A stretch of 64,000 bases of DNA from Larus michahellis (taxonomy: Eukaryota; Chordata; Aves; Charadriiformes; Laridae). Shown in pieces: positions 13,201 to 22,375 of the stretch (its first letter is position 1; each line of letters begins with the position of its first letter). Location: assembly GCF_964199755.1 (NCBI RefSeq), contig NC_133897.1:123706125-123770124 (forward strand). The letters run 5' to 3'. A program made the translations under genes and the position numbers. A model generated the notes under the pieces. It saw only the letters and a list, made by a program, of their open reading frames with translations. It had not been told where the DNA came from and made no database searches.

Positions 13201-16200
13201 GGGATTGGGTCTTCTCATTAGTTTGTGTTTCCTAAATATCGATATCAAGCTATTTGACCGTATGATTTTTATAGCTATTTATTGCCAAGAAAACATCAGA
13301 GGACCAGAAAGAAAGCAAACAAACGAAAACAAATCAGAAAAACAATAAAACGCAAACCAAAAGAACTGAACCTGTTTGGAAAGTTAATTATCAATTATCT
13401 ACTTTGTGATATTTTTATAATGTAACACACTTTGCCCTATTGTCATCTCTTGTTGGAGGGACGAAGGAGAAAGGGAGTGGGATTGTTGGAAGAGCTGATG
13501 CTTGCTCCGACAAGTCTTACTCTTAGAATGAGTATCAGAAAGGGTCAAACCTGCTATGAAGCCAGGAGTAACTGCGTTTGCTACCTTACCATTAGTAGTT
13601 TGTAAGAGTTTCGTCTTCTGCAGGTACTGTTGTTGGAGTTAATGAGAGCACTGCTTTCTCCTGGCCTGCGTGTGACAGATGTGGCAATGGAAAGTTGGAA
13701 CTGTGTCCTCAGGACAGGTGAGAGTCAGCATGCTCCAGAGCACTCCAGGTGTTTTGCAGATGTAGCCATAACAGCAGTAGGTGATGCAATGATTCCTGCA
13801 GGCACAGGCTGCACTTTGTTCCTTCCTAGAGCTAAGACGTAGTATTTTTATTGCTGATGAACTGATAAAACCTGCAAGGTTAGATTAATTTATTAAGAAA
13901 GATACAAGTAGATACGAAGTGGTTTTAATTTGCAGTTATCACATTTTTTTTCAAACTAATCTTAAAGTATTGCTTATGAACATTTTATAACCCACTGCAT
14001 TATAATATTAGTTTTAATAAACATCCACATAAATCACAGATCTGGTTTTAAACTCTTTGAAAAGTAGTTTCTTGTTTTTCTCTGCCATACCTTGTTACCC
14101 TGTGTACCACCAATTCACCTCATTTTTATATTGAACTGTGATCTTCACTGTAATTTATGTAGGTGTGAAAGAGAATCACTTCAGACCTATTAAATTTGTA
14201 ACCTTTCTAAAAAGGACGTTGAATAATTCTGGGAGTACGACTGTCCCAGATGTGAAGACTTGATCCCACAGGATCTGTTACTGCCTGAACTGCTAAACCC
14301 GTGTCGACACTGGCGTGCTCTTGGAAAGCCTCCCCTTCAGCTGCTTAGCCAGCTTGCTCTTGCGGAGTCAGAGATACCTGATGGGATAAAATCACGAGAG
14401 GATAAGAGAGTAGTCAGAGTCTAAAAAAGAAGGAAAGGGGGGTTCTTTCTACTGGAAAAGCTTAAAAAAAGCATAAGGAGAAGCTGGATGGGCTTGATCC
14501 CATTGAAATAGGTAACATTTTCCTAAATATGAGAAGCTTTACCGCTTATGCTTTGTTGGGTATAGCATCTGGGAGAAAAAGGATGAAAATAGAAAAAGGT
14601 TGTCCTATGTTATACTATCATGCAAAAAAGAAGGATGTGTGTATGTTCACATAGTAGTGTAGTTCAATAAAAAAAATTCTCTTTACTGTGAAGGACGCTT
14701 TTGCTTCATTTGGAGAACAATGGAGCATCAATATTTGTTTAAGACTTTATTCCAAGAAGCACTTATGGCTTAGCTTAATTTTATGCACATGACTTAAGTG
14801 TGTGCTGAAAATGTTGAATGTTGGCTGAACGAGGGCCTAAATCAATAAGTCACTTGGGCCAAATCTATACTGCAAATTTTCTTTTGCTATAGCTTCTAGA
14901 AGGTTATGAGATCAATATTTGCCTAAGTGAGGTGACTAAAAATATCGACCTGCTCCCATGTTGCCAAAATGTATAAAAGGAAGATCCTTTTGCTAGAAGA
15001 GTTTAGGTCTTCCAAGAACTACTCACCTCTACCAACAGAAGAGCCCTATTTGCTGTTATCAACTGAATGTCTACCAGGGTTTTCCTACTAAAAGTCTACC
15101 AGCAAAGTAACTGTTTTTTTGTGTATTTTGTTTTTACGACTGATAACTTTTACATTTCTCTGTGTTTTTCCATCATTATTTGCACGTTTCAGAGGATTAG
15201 TATACTGCAACCAGTGCTCCGAAGTTGTCATTTCACCAGTTTTGAAAATGCAGCTGGAAGTCTTCTTGAGTTGTCCATCCCGATCTCAAAGTATAGTAAA
15301 AGTAAAGGTATGGCATAAAATAAGCTTTGGTGTATTGACTATAGAGAGACTAGATATGTACACAGATACAGCCACACTTTTTATAAACAGCTGGGAAGAA
15401 AAATTAGCAGATGTAAGAGTATCCCATAACTTAATCTGATACTAGACTTGTTTTTCATTGGACTAAGAATACAGTTCCCAGACCTTACACAAATAATACA
15501 GTCATTGAGTTCACCCTGAGGTTTCCAAACTGTTTTGTGCTCCAGCTGAAGGCCTTGATGGGTTGGGCCCTCAAGAAACCTCAATCTCCACAGCCTAAAA
15601 GGAACGTGTATTTTTAGACTCCCATTCTGAACATCTTCTGTGCCACCTCTCCTCGCCTCTCTTGGCCAGAGACATAAAACCATTCTATATTAAAATTATT
15701 AATCTTTGTTTAACATGAGTGTTTTAACCTGCAAGATGTTTGCCATAAACAAAACTTGTTCATTTTCTCATTCCAGCTGTTACAAAGGACAATCTCTTCT
15801 CTCCTGACATCCGCAGCCAGTGAGGATGGGGTAGGTGAAATGAATGTTGACTAAAGAAAGTTAAACTACATAACTTACTGTAGAAGCAGAGTACAGGAGA
15901 CATGGATCAGGTGGGAAGATACTTGAATTATAGAAATCAAAGGGACTCCTGGAGGTCGTCATCCGACCCACCGCTCACACCTCACACTGGGCTATTGCCA
16001 ACTCGTGGGCCAGTCGGATGTGACTTTGGCTGGCAGGGTCTTGGAAAGCTCCGAGGGTGGAGGTTCCACCACCTTTCCAGGCAGCTCATTTCAAAACTGC
16101 ACTAGGAGCAGTAGGAGATTTCACTGGAAATAACGATTTTTTTTCTCGTGTCCAGCCTGGGATTTGGCTGGACCCTTTGTCAGTCCCACCTTCCACCTGC

Positions 16201-18564
16201 TGATGCCCTGCTATTGCGTGACTGCCGTCAGGCTGACACACTCCTTTTTAGCAGAGGGATCCCGCAGGTGGGATGTGTAGACAGCTTTAGCTCAGCTGTG
16301 GATCTGCAGAGCTATCTGCAAATGGCAGAATGTCCAGACATTCAGAGCTGCGATGAAAGGTGCTGGGCTTTGCTTCATTTTCTGGCTGAAGATCCAAAGA
16401 CAGCAAAGACACGGTCCAAGCATCCCACCTTTTTGGGCTGGTCTTCTAAACCGTGTAAGCCACAACTACTTCCTTATAGCACAACCATGAAATTACTGGC
16501 AGGCGGTAATAGTAGAGAAATTTGCAAAACGCGTGCAAAATAATACTTTATAGTTGTATGAATGAAACACGTGTAGGCCACAGGGATCCACGGGCTAAAG
16601 TACAGTTTATGTAATCGTGAAGTAGGTATTCCTTTAATCTGAGATATCAGAAGAACCCTGACATTTGGCACAGTGACCCAGATTTATCGCAGGTGAGGGA
16701 GGCACCCGAGTAGGTGCCTGGCTGGCATTGGCTGCCGGGTGGTCAGCAGCGAAGGAGCGGCACCTTCAGAGGGTGATTAAGTCCAATTAGGATTCCGAGA
16801 TCCCCCCCTTCTCCAATGCACATGGAAGGGAGCAAAGGTCAGCTCGTTGTCACGCTTAATCATCCCGGTTAAGTATCTTTGGTTAGGTGACACGTATTGG
16901 GGTCATTTTGCTTTCCCAGGCTTATACAGTCTTTTAGCATTTTGCTATTACGTGCTCCATGGTTTTAATGGAATTTGTGGATCATTTTTAAATTGGGACA
17001 CTTCTCTGAAACTGTAAATTATTTTCCTTGCACTGGAGGGTGTTTATTTCATTTAAACAAAGAGATACAAGAAATTTCCAAAATTTGTTTGCTCTTTTAA
17101 TAGCCATTAAGTCTTGCTAAGTTTTACAGGATGTGTCTGGTTTGGTTACAGACCGACAAAACATAGTTCTTTTTCAAGTTATAAGAATTCAAACAACCTC
17201 TTTTTCATGTTTCAGTATTTATAATGCTAGTATTTAGAAGTCTGGCAATTTAGAAACATATTTTTTTTCCCTAGCTGAAATGCAGGGATAATTTTTTCCT
17301 TTTTTTTTTTTTTATAAGCATTTATATCTCTGAACCACTGCATTTTAAACAGCAGCACATCTCAACAAAGATTCATCACAAGAAATACCACTTGATGTGG
17401 CATTTTTTTGCCAGTGCTGCTAAAGTTTCTAAGGGTGTAGCTTTGTAACACTTCTTTTGGCAGGGAGGTTGATTTAGGCCGTCACTGCCCCTGGCCACTT
17501 GTTCCTTACCTTGTGACAACCCTTCTGTTACACCAGTGTAGCTGTTTGTGCAGCTGCGTGGTGGATTGGACTGCAGAACCGGTCTGGGGTAAAAATAATC
17601 TAGGAAGAAAAAAAAAGAAAAGGGTTGTTTATACCTTGAATCAGGCAAGAGACGTGGGTGTCGCATACCTGTACAAATGCACAGCCCGGATGAAAGCGGG
17701 GACATGGTCATCGACAAGTCCCATTGAGGAGAGAAATGGATGTAAACCTGCCATCTGAGATGGGTACCCTCTCGGGCGAGGTGTCAGCCGTCACTGTAAC
17801 CACTTCTTCTGTTAAAGTGCTCTCTCATCTTAGAGAAACCATCCCAGCCTGGCATCCCTCTCCTTCACGCAGAATACAGTCTCTACAAATCTGCTCAGGC
17901 ACGGCTCACGTAGGTAAAGTGCCAGGCGGATCATTAAACAGGAGGGACTGTGTAAGTGCCAGTGGTTGTAAATGATACAACACAAAGTTGGGGGGGGGGT
18001 GTTAAAGAGAGTTACAAAATATTTTTTAGTGGATCTGTTAGCTAAGGCAGTTGATATAGGTTATGTATATACACATTGCTGGCACATGTGAATTCCTGCG
18101 AGTATCAGAAAGCTAGATAAAGGCAGCACATGCGGGTTACGCTGCAGTAAAATTGAGTTCAACATCACAGTAGCGTTTTGGGGGTTTTTTTTAAACAACT
18201 AATTTTAAAAGCCTGCTAAGGAAGCAGCACTTTAAGCAGGAGTGAGATCTAATTATTGAAAATGTAATGTATTCATTCTTTCCGTCAGTCCTAATGCACC
18301 TTTCTTTTTGAGTCCTTAAAAAAATTATCTGTTGGAAGAGGACCTTACACCCTGCATCTTCCGAGCCTAATGCTGCTTAGAACAGAATGTCCAGGACTGT
18401 TTGTTTTAATCAACATGCTTTTATCACTGCAGAGTTATGAGGTGCAGAGCGTGCTGGGAAAGGAGGTGGGGTTATTGAACTGCTACGTCCACTCTGTAAC
18501 CAGCCACCCCGACTGTGTTGCACTGGAGGAAATTGTTCTTCTGGAAGCAGCAGCGAGACACTGA
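1141..18564 (+). CDS. SPIDR: SPIDR, last nine coding exons (gene continues upstream of the window)
   Basis: Nine exons join in one open frame of about 345 residues ending in TGA at 18562-18564; every junction is GT-AG and all phases agree. The product matches the C-terminal part (DUF4503 region) of SPIDR, known in human as a nuclear scaffold of about 915 residues that links BLM helicase and RAD51 in homologous recombination. Visible features are a beta-rich block (exons at 3805 and 7497), then a CxxC-x16-CxxC pattern split over the exons at 13624 and 15193, typical of a zinc ribbon. The upstream exons and promoter lie outside the window. The gene converges on CEBPD. Identity rests on remembered family sequence plus synteny with CEBPD and PRKDC; no search was possible. 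Confidence 0.88.
1229..3566 (+). other. SPIDR intron between w1 and w2
   Basis: 2.3 kb of AT-rich sequence with no recognisable gene, repeat family or long frame that fits the SPIDR phases. Confidence 0.6.
3567..3710 (+). CDS. SPIDR: SPIDR exon w2
   Basis: 144 nt, 48 codons, phase 0 at both ends. It reads [17 protein letters not shown], then an acidic VEVDEEEQ stretch and [15 protein letters not shown]. The leading ATG is internal, because the frame continues from exon w1. Acceptor TTTTCAATAG, donor CAG|GTAATA. Confidence 0.88.
3805..3864 (+). CDS. SPIDR: SPIDR exon w3
   Basis: 60 nt, 20 codons reading [20 protein letters not shown], between acceptor TATTTTCAG and donor CAG|GTAATC. The alternation of hydrophobic residues after CSF looks like a beta strand. 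The intron separating it from w2 is only 94 nt. Confidence 0.85.
5288..5405. repeat. Cluster of short local duplications
   Basis: CTTCTGGATAACTG occurs twice within 40 bases. Next to it, GTTAGTGCGTTGCTCGCCCA (5346) and GTTAGTGTATTGCTTGCCTA (5382) form an imperfect repeat with a 36-bp period. Confidence 0.7.
6923..6971. repeat. Two-copy tandem repeat, 25-bp period
   Basis: CAGTAGCTATTAGCCAAGGA and CAGTAGCTATTAGACAAGAA begin 25 bases apart (6923 and 6948), followed by a shared CTGG. Two copies only. Confidence 0.75.
7088..7190. repeat. TA-rich low-complexity tract
   Basis: About 100 bases of nearly pure A and T with TATATA runs, about 300 bases before SPIDR exon w4. Confidence 0.8.
7497..7695 (+). 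CDS. SPIDR: SPIDR exon w4
   Basis: 199 nt, starting in phase 0 and ending one base into a codon (donor G|GTAAGC). It encodes [18 protein letters not shown], a valine-rich stretch and [10 protein letters not shown]. The acceptor follows a run of [13 protein letters not shown] resembles the central strand pair of an OB fold (inference). Confidence 0.88.
7696..8742 (+). other. SPIDR intron between w4 and w5
   Basis: About 1 kb with several short open frames, none of which fits the phases of the flanking exons. Nothing else is recognised. Confidence 0.55.
8743..8895 (+). CDS. SPIDR: SPIDR exon w5
   Basis: 153 nt encoding [20 protein letters not shown], then [14 protein letters not shown] and NSVCAVRG. 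Two donors are possible. GTAAGA at 8889 is closer to consensus but puts the next exon out of frame. GTTTGT at 8896 preserves the frame into the zinc-ribbon exon and is chosen. Confidence 0.83.
9415..9503. repeat. Imperfect two-copy duplication, 45-bp period
   Basis: CATGCAGAAAGGTTTCTTAC at 9415 and CATGCAGAAACATTTCCTAC at 9460 are each followed by a similar TGTATTTTCTAA segment. Confidence 0.65.
11030..11225 (-). mobile_element. Possible decayed CR1 fragment
   Basis: GGAAGGAGCCTCTGGAG, then CTCCTGCTCAAAGCA, resembles the reverse complement of the CR1 3' region (GGACCTCTGGAG, CCTGCTCAAAGCAGG). Similarity fades after that. It may be a chance resemblance. Confidence 0.3.
13624..13717 (+). CDS. 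SPIDR: SPIDR exon w6 (first half of zinc ribbon)
   Basis: 94 nt entered with one base carried over. It encodes [19 protein letters not shown], then [11 protein letters not shown], so it supplies the first CxxC pair (CDRC). Acceptor TTCTGCAG, donor ACAG|GTGAGA. Another frame is also open but does not join its neighbours. Confidence 0.88.
13718..15192 (+). other. SPIDR intron between w6 and w7
   Basis: 1.5 kb splitting the zinc-ribbon coding sequence. No gene or repeat family is recognised. Confidence 0.55.
15193..15307 (+). CDS. SPIDR: SPIDR exon w7 (second half of zinc ribbon)
   Basis: 115 nt. The split codon AG|A gives Arg, then [19 protein letters not shown] and [12 protein letters not shown] follow. 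CNQC is the second CxxC pair, 16 residues after the first. Acceptor CACGTTTCAG, donor AAAG|GTATGG; ends in phase 0. Confidence 0.9.
15308..15776 (+). other. SPIDR intron between w7 and w8
   Basis: 469 bases with no supported feature. Confidence 0.55.
15777..15830 (+). CDS. SPIDR: SPIDR exon w8
   Basis: 54 nt, 18 codons reading [18 protein letters not shown], in phase 0 at both ends. Acceptor TCATTCCAG, donor GGG|GTAGGT. It is short but bounded by good sites and keeps the frame. Confidence 0.82.
15831..18432 (+). other. SPIDR intron between w8 and w9
   Basis: 2.6 kb. It holds a fossil CR1 (about 15,918-16,110) and a G run near 17,990. No additional exon fits. Confidence 0.55.
15918..16110 (-). 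mobile_element. Degenerate CR1 LINE fragment
   Basis: In the + orientation it reads CTCCTGGAGGTCGTCATCCGACC, cut here as CTGGAGGTCGTCATCC, then CTCCGAGGGTGGAGGTTCCA and CCACCTTTCCAGGCAGC. This is the reversed CR1 3' pattern also seen at 42,254 and 43,782, but with many substitutions, so it is an old copy. Confidence 0.6.
18433..18564 (+). CDS. SPIDR: SPIDR terminal coding exon (w9)
   Basis: 132 nt: 43 codons and TGA. It reads [19 protein letters not shown], then [19 protein letters not shown] and stop. The acceptor is TATCACTGCAG. The carboxy end is an alanine/leucine-rich helix-like segment. Confidence 0.9.
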   Translation, partial: SYEVQSVLGKEVGLLNCYVHSVTSHPDCVALEEIVLLEAAARH

Positions 18565-18930
18565 GCTGAACTCTAGTCAGCTACTATAGTATCTGTGGAC
18601 TTTGTAATCTGGTTATCTGTTAACTAGTACACAGATAATGTATAATGCAAGTGTGATAAGTATTAAGATAGTTTATTAAAACTGTGATTTAAAAAGCACA
18701 TTGTGCTAACACTGGAAAAGCCAAAATATTAAAACAATGTGTTCAACGTTCTGGACTCCTCTTTTTTCGATCAGTTCAGAATTTAAGCATACAGTCATAC
18801 AGTTCTTCAGCGTGTTTGCTATTCATGTATGTAAAACCTCTTGTTCTGGAAGTTTTGAATGGTTGTATATTTTTTTTATAATACTGTATTTATTGTGTGT
18901 CGATGGAAAATGTTTTACTGATATTTTTGA

Positions 18931-18936
18931 AATAAA
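18931..18936 (+). terminator. Polyadenylation signal AATAAA (SPIDR, proximal)
   Basis: Canonical hexamer about 365 nt after the SPIDR stop, with TG/T-rich sequence following at a suitable distance for cleavage. Confidence 0.6.
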
Positions 18937-19062
18937 TACTTTGCTATGGGCAGCAAACATTGGTCTAAGCTGAGTTTTATCAGCGGATCCCAGACGTACC
19001 ACCGGCTGCAAAACACTGTGTTGTGCGCGAATTCTGAGTTGTAACATTTGTTATCACCTTGC

Positions 19063-19068
19063 AATAAA
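19063..19068 (+). terminator. Polyadenylation signal AATAAA (SPIDR, distal)
   Basis: Second canonical hexamer, about 500 nt after the stop. It could give a longer 3' UTR. Confidence 0.5.
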
Positions 19069-19085
19069 TGTTATAAAGACGGAGA

Positions 19086-20479
19086 TTTGAACAAAGCTTA
19101 TATTTTGAAGTGTCAAGCATATATAAAGTTAATGTTTTACAGCTAATTGGTCTCTAAGCATAGAAGTACCATGTTATCTGTAGCTTCCCACAAGGCGAGC
19201 GTTTCATTATACAGTTTCTGTTACGGGTAACGAGTAAACTGCTTTGTAGGCCACAAAACTATCCTCACCCTGACTACAGAGGCATGGATTAGAGATCAGT
19301 TAAAATAATATCAAAATGTTCCTACGTGTGCGTTGTTTGAGACGCAATTAATGTAAGAGTTCAGTCAGAAATTAGGTATTTTGTTTCTTCCCCTTTCATG
19401 GTATTTAAAAAAAAATGTGCAGGTCAGAGGAGGAGGAATGAATGGTTTTGTGCATGTCCCAGCAGAAAAGGAACAGCAAACTTGTTGCTACACTGATCAT
19501 TCCTGGGGCTGAGGCTGATAGTGGAAAGTATTATATACGTCACAAGCACTACAGGAATGACCCAGCTTTTGAATTCCCTTTCTCCCCCCTCCTCCAAGTG
19601 TTTCAGTCTCCTTACCTGCCTCCCCGTAAGGAAGAAGGGGACGTCAGCCCATTCCTGTGCCTGGGATGCTGCCCTGTACGTGACCAGTGGGCCTTCGAAA
19701 CCAGCATGATTCCTCTCTCTCTTGAGGAGCACTGGCCGTTGGAGACGCTTGTCCTGACGGGCCATTTTTCTGCCAGTGCCTGACAGATGCTGTTGTCTTT
19801 GTGCACGCACTATCAAAATTCAGACAAGTAGCCCAACCTTTCGTCATTTATTCACTCACTCAAGAGATTGGTGTGGTTGCCTGTTCTCACTTTCACTAGC
19901 AGCAGTCAGTGAAAGTGGCCAGCCCCTGCACTGCCATGGTAGCCTAGAGCGGGCTGAAGTGCGTGTGTGCAGCAGCATCTCCTCTGGGCCTGCGGCTGGC
20001 CGGAACTTGGGAGCGCGTTAGCGTAGGTGCAGCTTCGCCTTGTCGGGAGTGGAAAACGAGGGGTTTTAACAGGAATTTTAAATGATGGTGTTGTGTTGAT
20101 GTAGACTTTTTTTTTTTCTTTTAAAATAGTATGGTTTTGGCAGACTCCTGGCCAAGGAGCAGCCCCTCTTGCCGCGCAACTGCTGCTCGGCCCCAGCAGC
20201 CAGCTCAGCCCAACACCGGACCCAGCATTCTGCCACCGCCGTGCGACTCCGGGGGGGAAAAGTCGACTTTGTGGGAGCCCCAGCGATCACCACCACTGCA
20301 TCGCCCTTCGGCTGCTTTAGAAAACAACCACTCTGCACCTCACACACACCCCCCCCCTTCTCCTCACGATCCCCCCACCCCCCTTTCAGCTGCTGGAACC
20401 CCCCATCCCGTGTCCCCCCGCCCAGAAGCGCAACTTCCCCTCTGCTTTCAAGAGACGGAGCAAACGAGAGCAGGGTTGA
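19086..20479. other. Intergenic gap between convergent SPIDR and CEBPD
   Basis: About 1.4 kb between the 3' ends of two tail-to-tail genes. Short frames exist on both strands (19,424-19,816) but show no family resemblance. The right half becomes GC-rich toward CEBPD. Confidence 0.6.
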
Positions 20480-20973
20480 TTTAAAATGCTTATTTCTTTT
20501 TTTATTCTTAGAAATGCTGTAAAAATTGATATAAAAGGTTGAGCATGCTCAAGTCTTTTTTTTTCATCCTACTACTGTCTAAAATACATGGGGTTTTGAA
20601 TCATTTTAACAGATGTACCATAGCTGCATCGGTATGCGTAAAATGTAGAAAAGACGAAAACTACCATTACAAAAATAATTTAAGGGGAGAGAGAAAAAAA
20701 AAAAAAAAAGAATATATTTAGCTTTTTTTTTTTTTTTGCAGGTTTCGTGGTGAAAGACCCCTCAGGCATCGCCCCACGTCGCTACAACATTCAGAAAGCG
20801 GCCGGGGGCCGGCGGGTCCCACCGCGGCATCGCGCCTCCTCCCGCGCCCGGCCCGGCCCGGGGCGCCGCGGCACCGAACGGCGCGGCACAGGCACGGCCC
20901 GGCCCGGCCCGGCCCTCTGAGGTATTTATCCACGGTCTCCCGGAGTCCGTCTCTCCGTCCCGTTCCCCCCCGG
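20480..20973 (-). other. CEBPD: CEBPD 3' UTR
   Basis: Sequence between the CEBPD stop and an AATAAA hexamer on the - strand at 20506-20501. It begins GC-rich and turns AT-rich, with A and T homopolymers near 20,698 and 20,724. The end is inferred. Confidence 0.6.
20501..20506 (-). terminator. Polyadenylation signal AATAAA (CEBPD)
   Basis: Canonical hexamer on the - strand, about 470 nt after the CEBPD stop codon. Confidence 0.6.
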
Positions 20974-22023
20974 TTACCGGCAGTCGGTGCCCGAGCCGGG
21001 CTGCAGGAAGGAGGCGCTGGGCAGCTGCTTGAAGAAGTGCCGGAGGCTGGTCAAGTCCCGGGTGAGCTGCTCGATCTTCTTGTGCAGCTTCTCGTTCTCG
21101 GCCGACAGCTCCAGCAGCTTCTGCTGCATCTCCTGGTTGCGCCGCTTCGCCTTGTCCCGGCTCTTGCGGACGGCGATGTTGTTGCGCTCCCGCCGCTGCC
21201 GGTACTCGGGGCTAAACCTGTCCACGCACTTCTTGCCGCCCCGCTCCTTCCCCACGGCGGCCGGCGGCGGCGGGACGCCCTGCCCCGACCCGGACACGGT
21301 CCCGGCGGCCCCGGCGGCGGCGGGTCCCGGGGAGCGGGTGCTGCAGCTGGAGGGGGAGCTGCTGCCCGGCGGCTCGGGGGAGGTGGGCGGCGTGGGCTGC
21401 CCGCTCAGGTTCATGATGGTCTGGGCGCAGGTGGCGATCTGGGAGGGCAGCAGGGAGGAGGAGAGGTCGCTGTCGCTCCAGTCCGGCTCCTGCTTCAGGG
21501 CGCCGCGGCAGGAGGAGGAGGAGGAGGAGGAGGAAGAGGAGGAGGAGGAGGAGGAGGAGGCGGTGCGGGGCTCGGCGCCCAGCAGGGTGGTCATGGCAGC
21601 GCCGAGGTCTTTGGCGGGGTCGCGGCCGGCGCCGCCGCCCGGCGGCAGGTACTCGCCGTAATCCCCGCCCCGCTCGGGCTTGTGGTTGCTGTTGAAGAGG
21701 TCGGCGAAGAGCTCGTCGTTGCACAGCTCCAGGTTGGGCACGGCCGACATGGAGTCAATGTAGGAGCTGAAGTCGATGGCGCTCTCGTCCTCGTACATGG
21801 CCGGGGCGGCGGCGCTCAGCTCCGCCAGGTTGGTGCCGCTTCCCCCCGGGCCGCCCCCCGCCTCCTCGCCGCTCATCCCGCAGCCGCGGCCCCCCGGCTT
21901 GCAGGCGGCCCCCGGCCCGCCGCCGCCGCTGCCCACCTTGGCGTCGTAGAAGTTGGCGGGCTCCAGGCACCAGCTCTTATAACATGCCGGCGAGTCCAGG
22001 CTGTAGAGAGCGGCGGCGCTCAT
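20974..22023 (-). CDS. CEBPD: CEBPD, CCAAT/enhancer-binding protein delta (intronless)
   Basis: Single open frame of 349 codons plus TAA. The first ATG is chosen because the product then begins MSAAALYSLDSPA, matching the C/EBP-delta start. Regions: acidic activation motif at 76-110 (MYEDESAIDFSSYIDS, DELFADLFN); 16-serine tract at 156-171; LKQEPDW at 176-182, a PsiKxE SUMO site centred on K177; TPPTSPEP at 211-218, the phosphodegron region; basic region about 275-300; leucine zipper with Leu 306, 313, 320 and 327. It is a nuclear DNA-binding dimer of the acute-phase, inflammatory and differentiation response. Mammalian orthologs are about 270 residues; the excess here is glycine-rich and serine-rich insertions in the N-terminal half. 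The ATG context is weak (C at -3). It is the only gene between SPIDR and PRKDC. Confidence 0.96.
   Translation of the reverse strand: MSAAALYSLDSPACYKSWCLEPANFYDAKVGSGGGGPGAACKPGGRGCGMSGEEAGGGPGGSGTNLAELSAAAPAMYEDESAIDFSSYIDSMSAVPNLELCNDELFADLFNSNHKPERGGDYGEYLPPGGGAGRDPAKDLGAAMTTLLGAEPRTASSSSSSSSSSSSSSSSCRGALKQEPDWSDSDLSSSLLPSQIATCAQTIMNLSGQPTPPTSPEPPGSSSPSSCSTRSPGPAAAGAAGTVSGSGQGVPPPPAAVGKERGGKKCVDRFSPEYRQRRERNNIAVRKSRDKAKRRNQEMQQKLLELSAENEKLHKKIEQLTRDLTSLRHFFKQLPSASFLQPGSGTDCR
21511..21558 (-). repeat. (TCC)n tract encoding 16 serines in CEBPD
   Basis: Sixteen consecutive serine codons, fifteen TCC and one TCT, sit within coding sequence between the activation region and the SUMO motif. 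Confidence 0.95.
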
Positions 22024-22322
22024 CGGGGAGTGGGACGCGGGGGCTCCGGGCCGCGGGTACCAGCCGCCGCTCCGCGACGATCGCAGCTCCAGCCTCCCCC
22101 GACGGGCAGGTGGGGAGCGGGACGGCTCGGTGCTGGTGCTGCTGGTGGGGGCACTGGTGGCACTGGTGCTGCCGCTGCCGTCCCCTCGCCTCCCCGACGT
22201 GCGTGTGTGTGCGGGGGTGCGGCGGTTGCCGGAGGGGGGTGGGGGGGGGGGGGTGTCGATCCGCCTTCGGGTCACGCCGCGATGGGAGGCGGGGATGGGA
22301 CAAGGCGTCTTCTGGACCTGGG
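22024..22322 (-). other. CEBPD: CEBPD 5' UTR (inferred)
   Basis: GC-rich leader between the predicted start of transcription, about 25-30 bases after the TATA box, and the ATG. It contains no ATG, and the CEBPD frame stays open through it. A long C run in the transcript lies at 22,253-22,234. Confidence 0.55.
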
Positions 22323-22344
22323 AGCGAAACGCCCGCTCGGTCCC

Positions 22345-22352
22345 TTCTTATA
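22345..22352 (-). promoter_or_regulatory. TATA box of CEBPD
   Basis: TATAAGAA on the - strand, about 320 bases upstream of the ATG, immediately downstream of GC and CCAAT boxes. Spacing is right for a focused promoter. Confidence 0.75.
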
Positions 22353-22360
22353 CGGCGCCG

Positions 22361-22370
22361 GCCCCGCCTC
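22361..22370 (-). promoter_or_regulatory. GC box (Sp1-type) of CEBPD
   Basis: GAGGCGGGGC on the - strand matches the GC-box consensus exactly and sits 9 bases upstream of the TATA box. Confidence 0.6.
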
Positions 22371-22375
22371 CTGCC

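Larger units (their letters stand above)
8896..13623 (+). other. SPIDR intron between w5 and w6
   Basis: 4.7 kb, the longest SPIDR intron in the window. It contains a two-copy duplication at 9415-9503 and a possible decayed CR1 piece near 11,030-11,225. No coding exon could be fitted. Confidence 0.55.
18565..19085 (+). other. SPIDR: SPIDR 3' UTR
   Basis: AT-rich sequence after the stop codon with no long open frame. Two AATAAA hexamers (18931 and 19063) allow ends near 18,955 or 19,085, so alternative polyadenylation is possible. The exact ends are inferred. Confidence 0.65.

Noticed and set aside
13630-13842. Alternative open frame over SPIDR exon w6 ([12 protein letters not shown]...)
   Set aside because: It does not connect to the next exon and lacks the conserved cysteines; the chosen frame joins both neighbours.
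19424-19847. Overlapping frames on both strands between SPIDR and CEBPD
   Set aside because: No recognisable domain, overlapping in several frames, and in a short convergent gap; likely chance frames.
22024-22275. CEBPD starting upstream to give a 433-residue protein
   Set aside because: The upstream codon is GTG, not ATG, and the family start MSAAALYSLDSP is at 22023. Kept only as a possible non-AUG extension in the findings.
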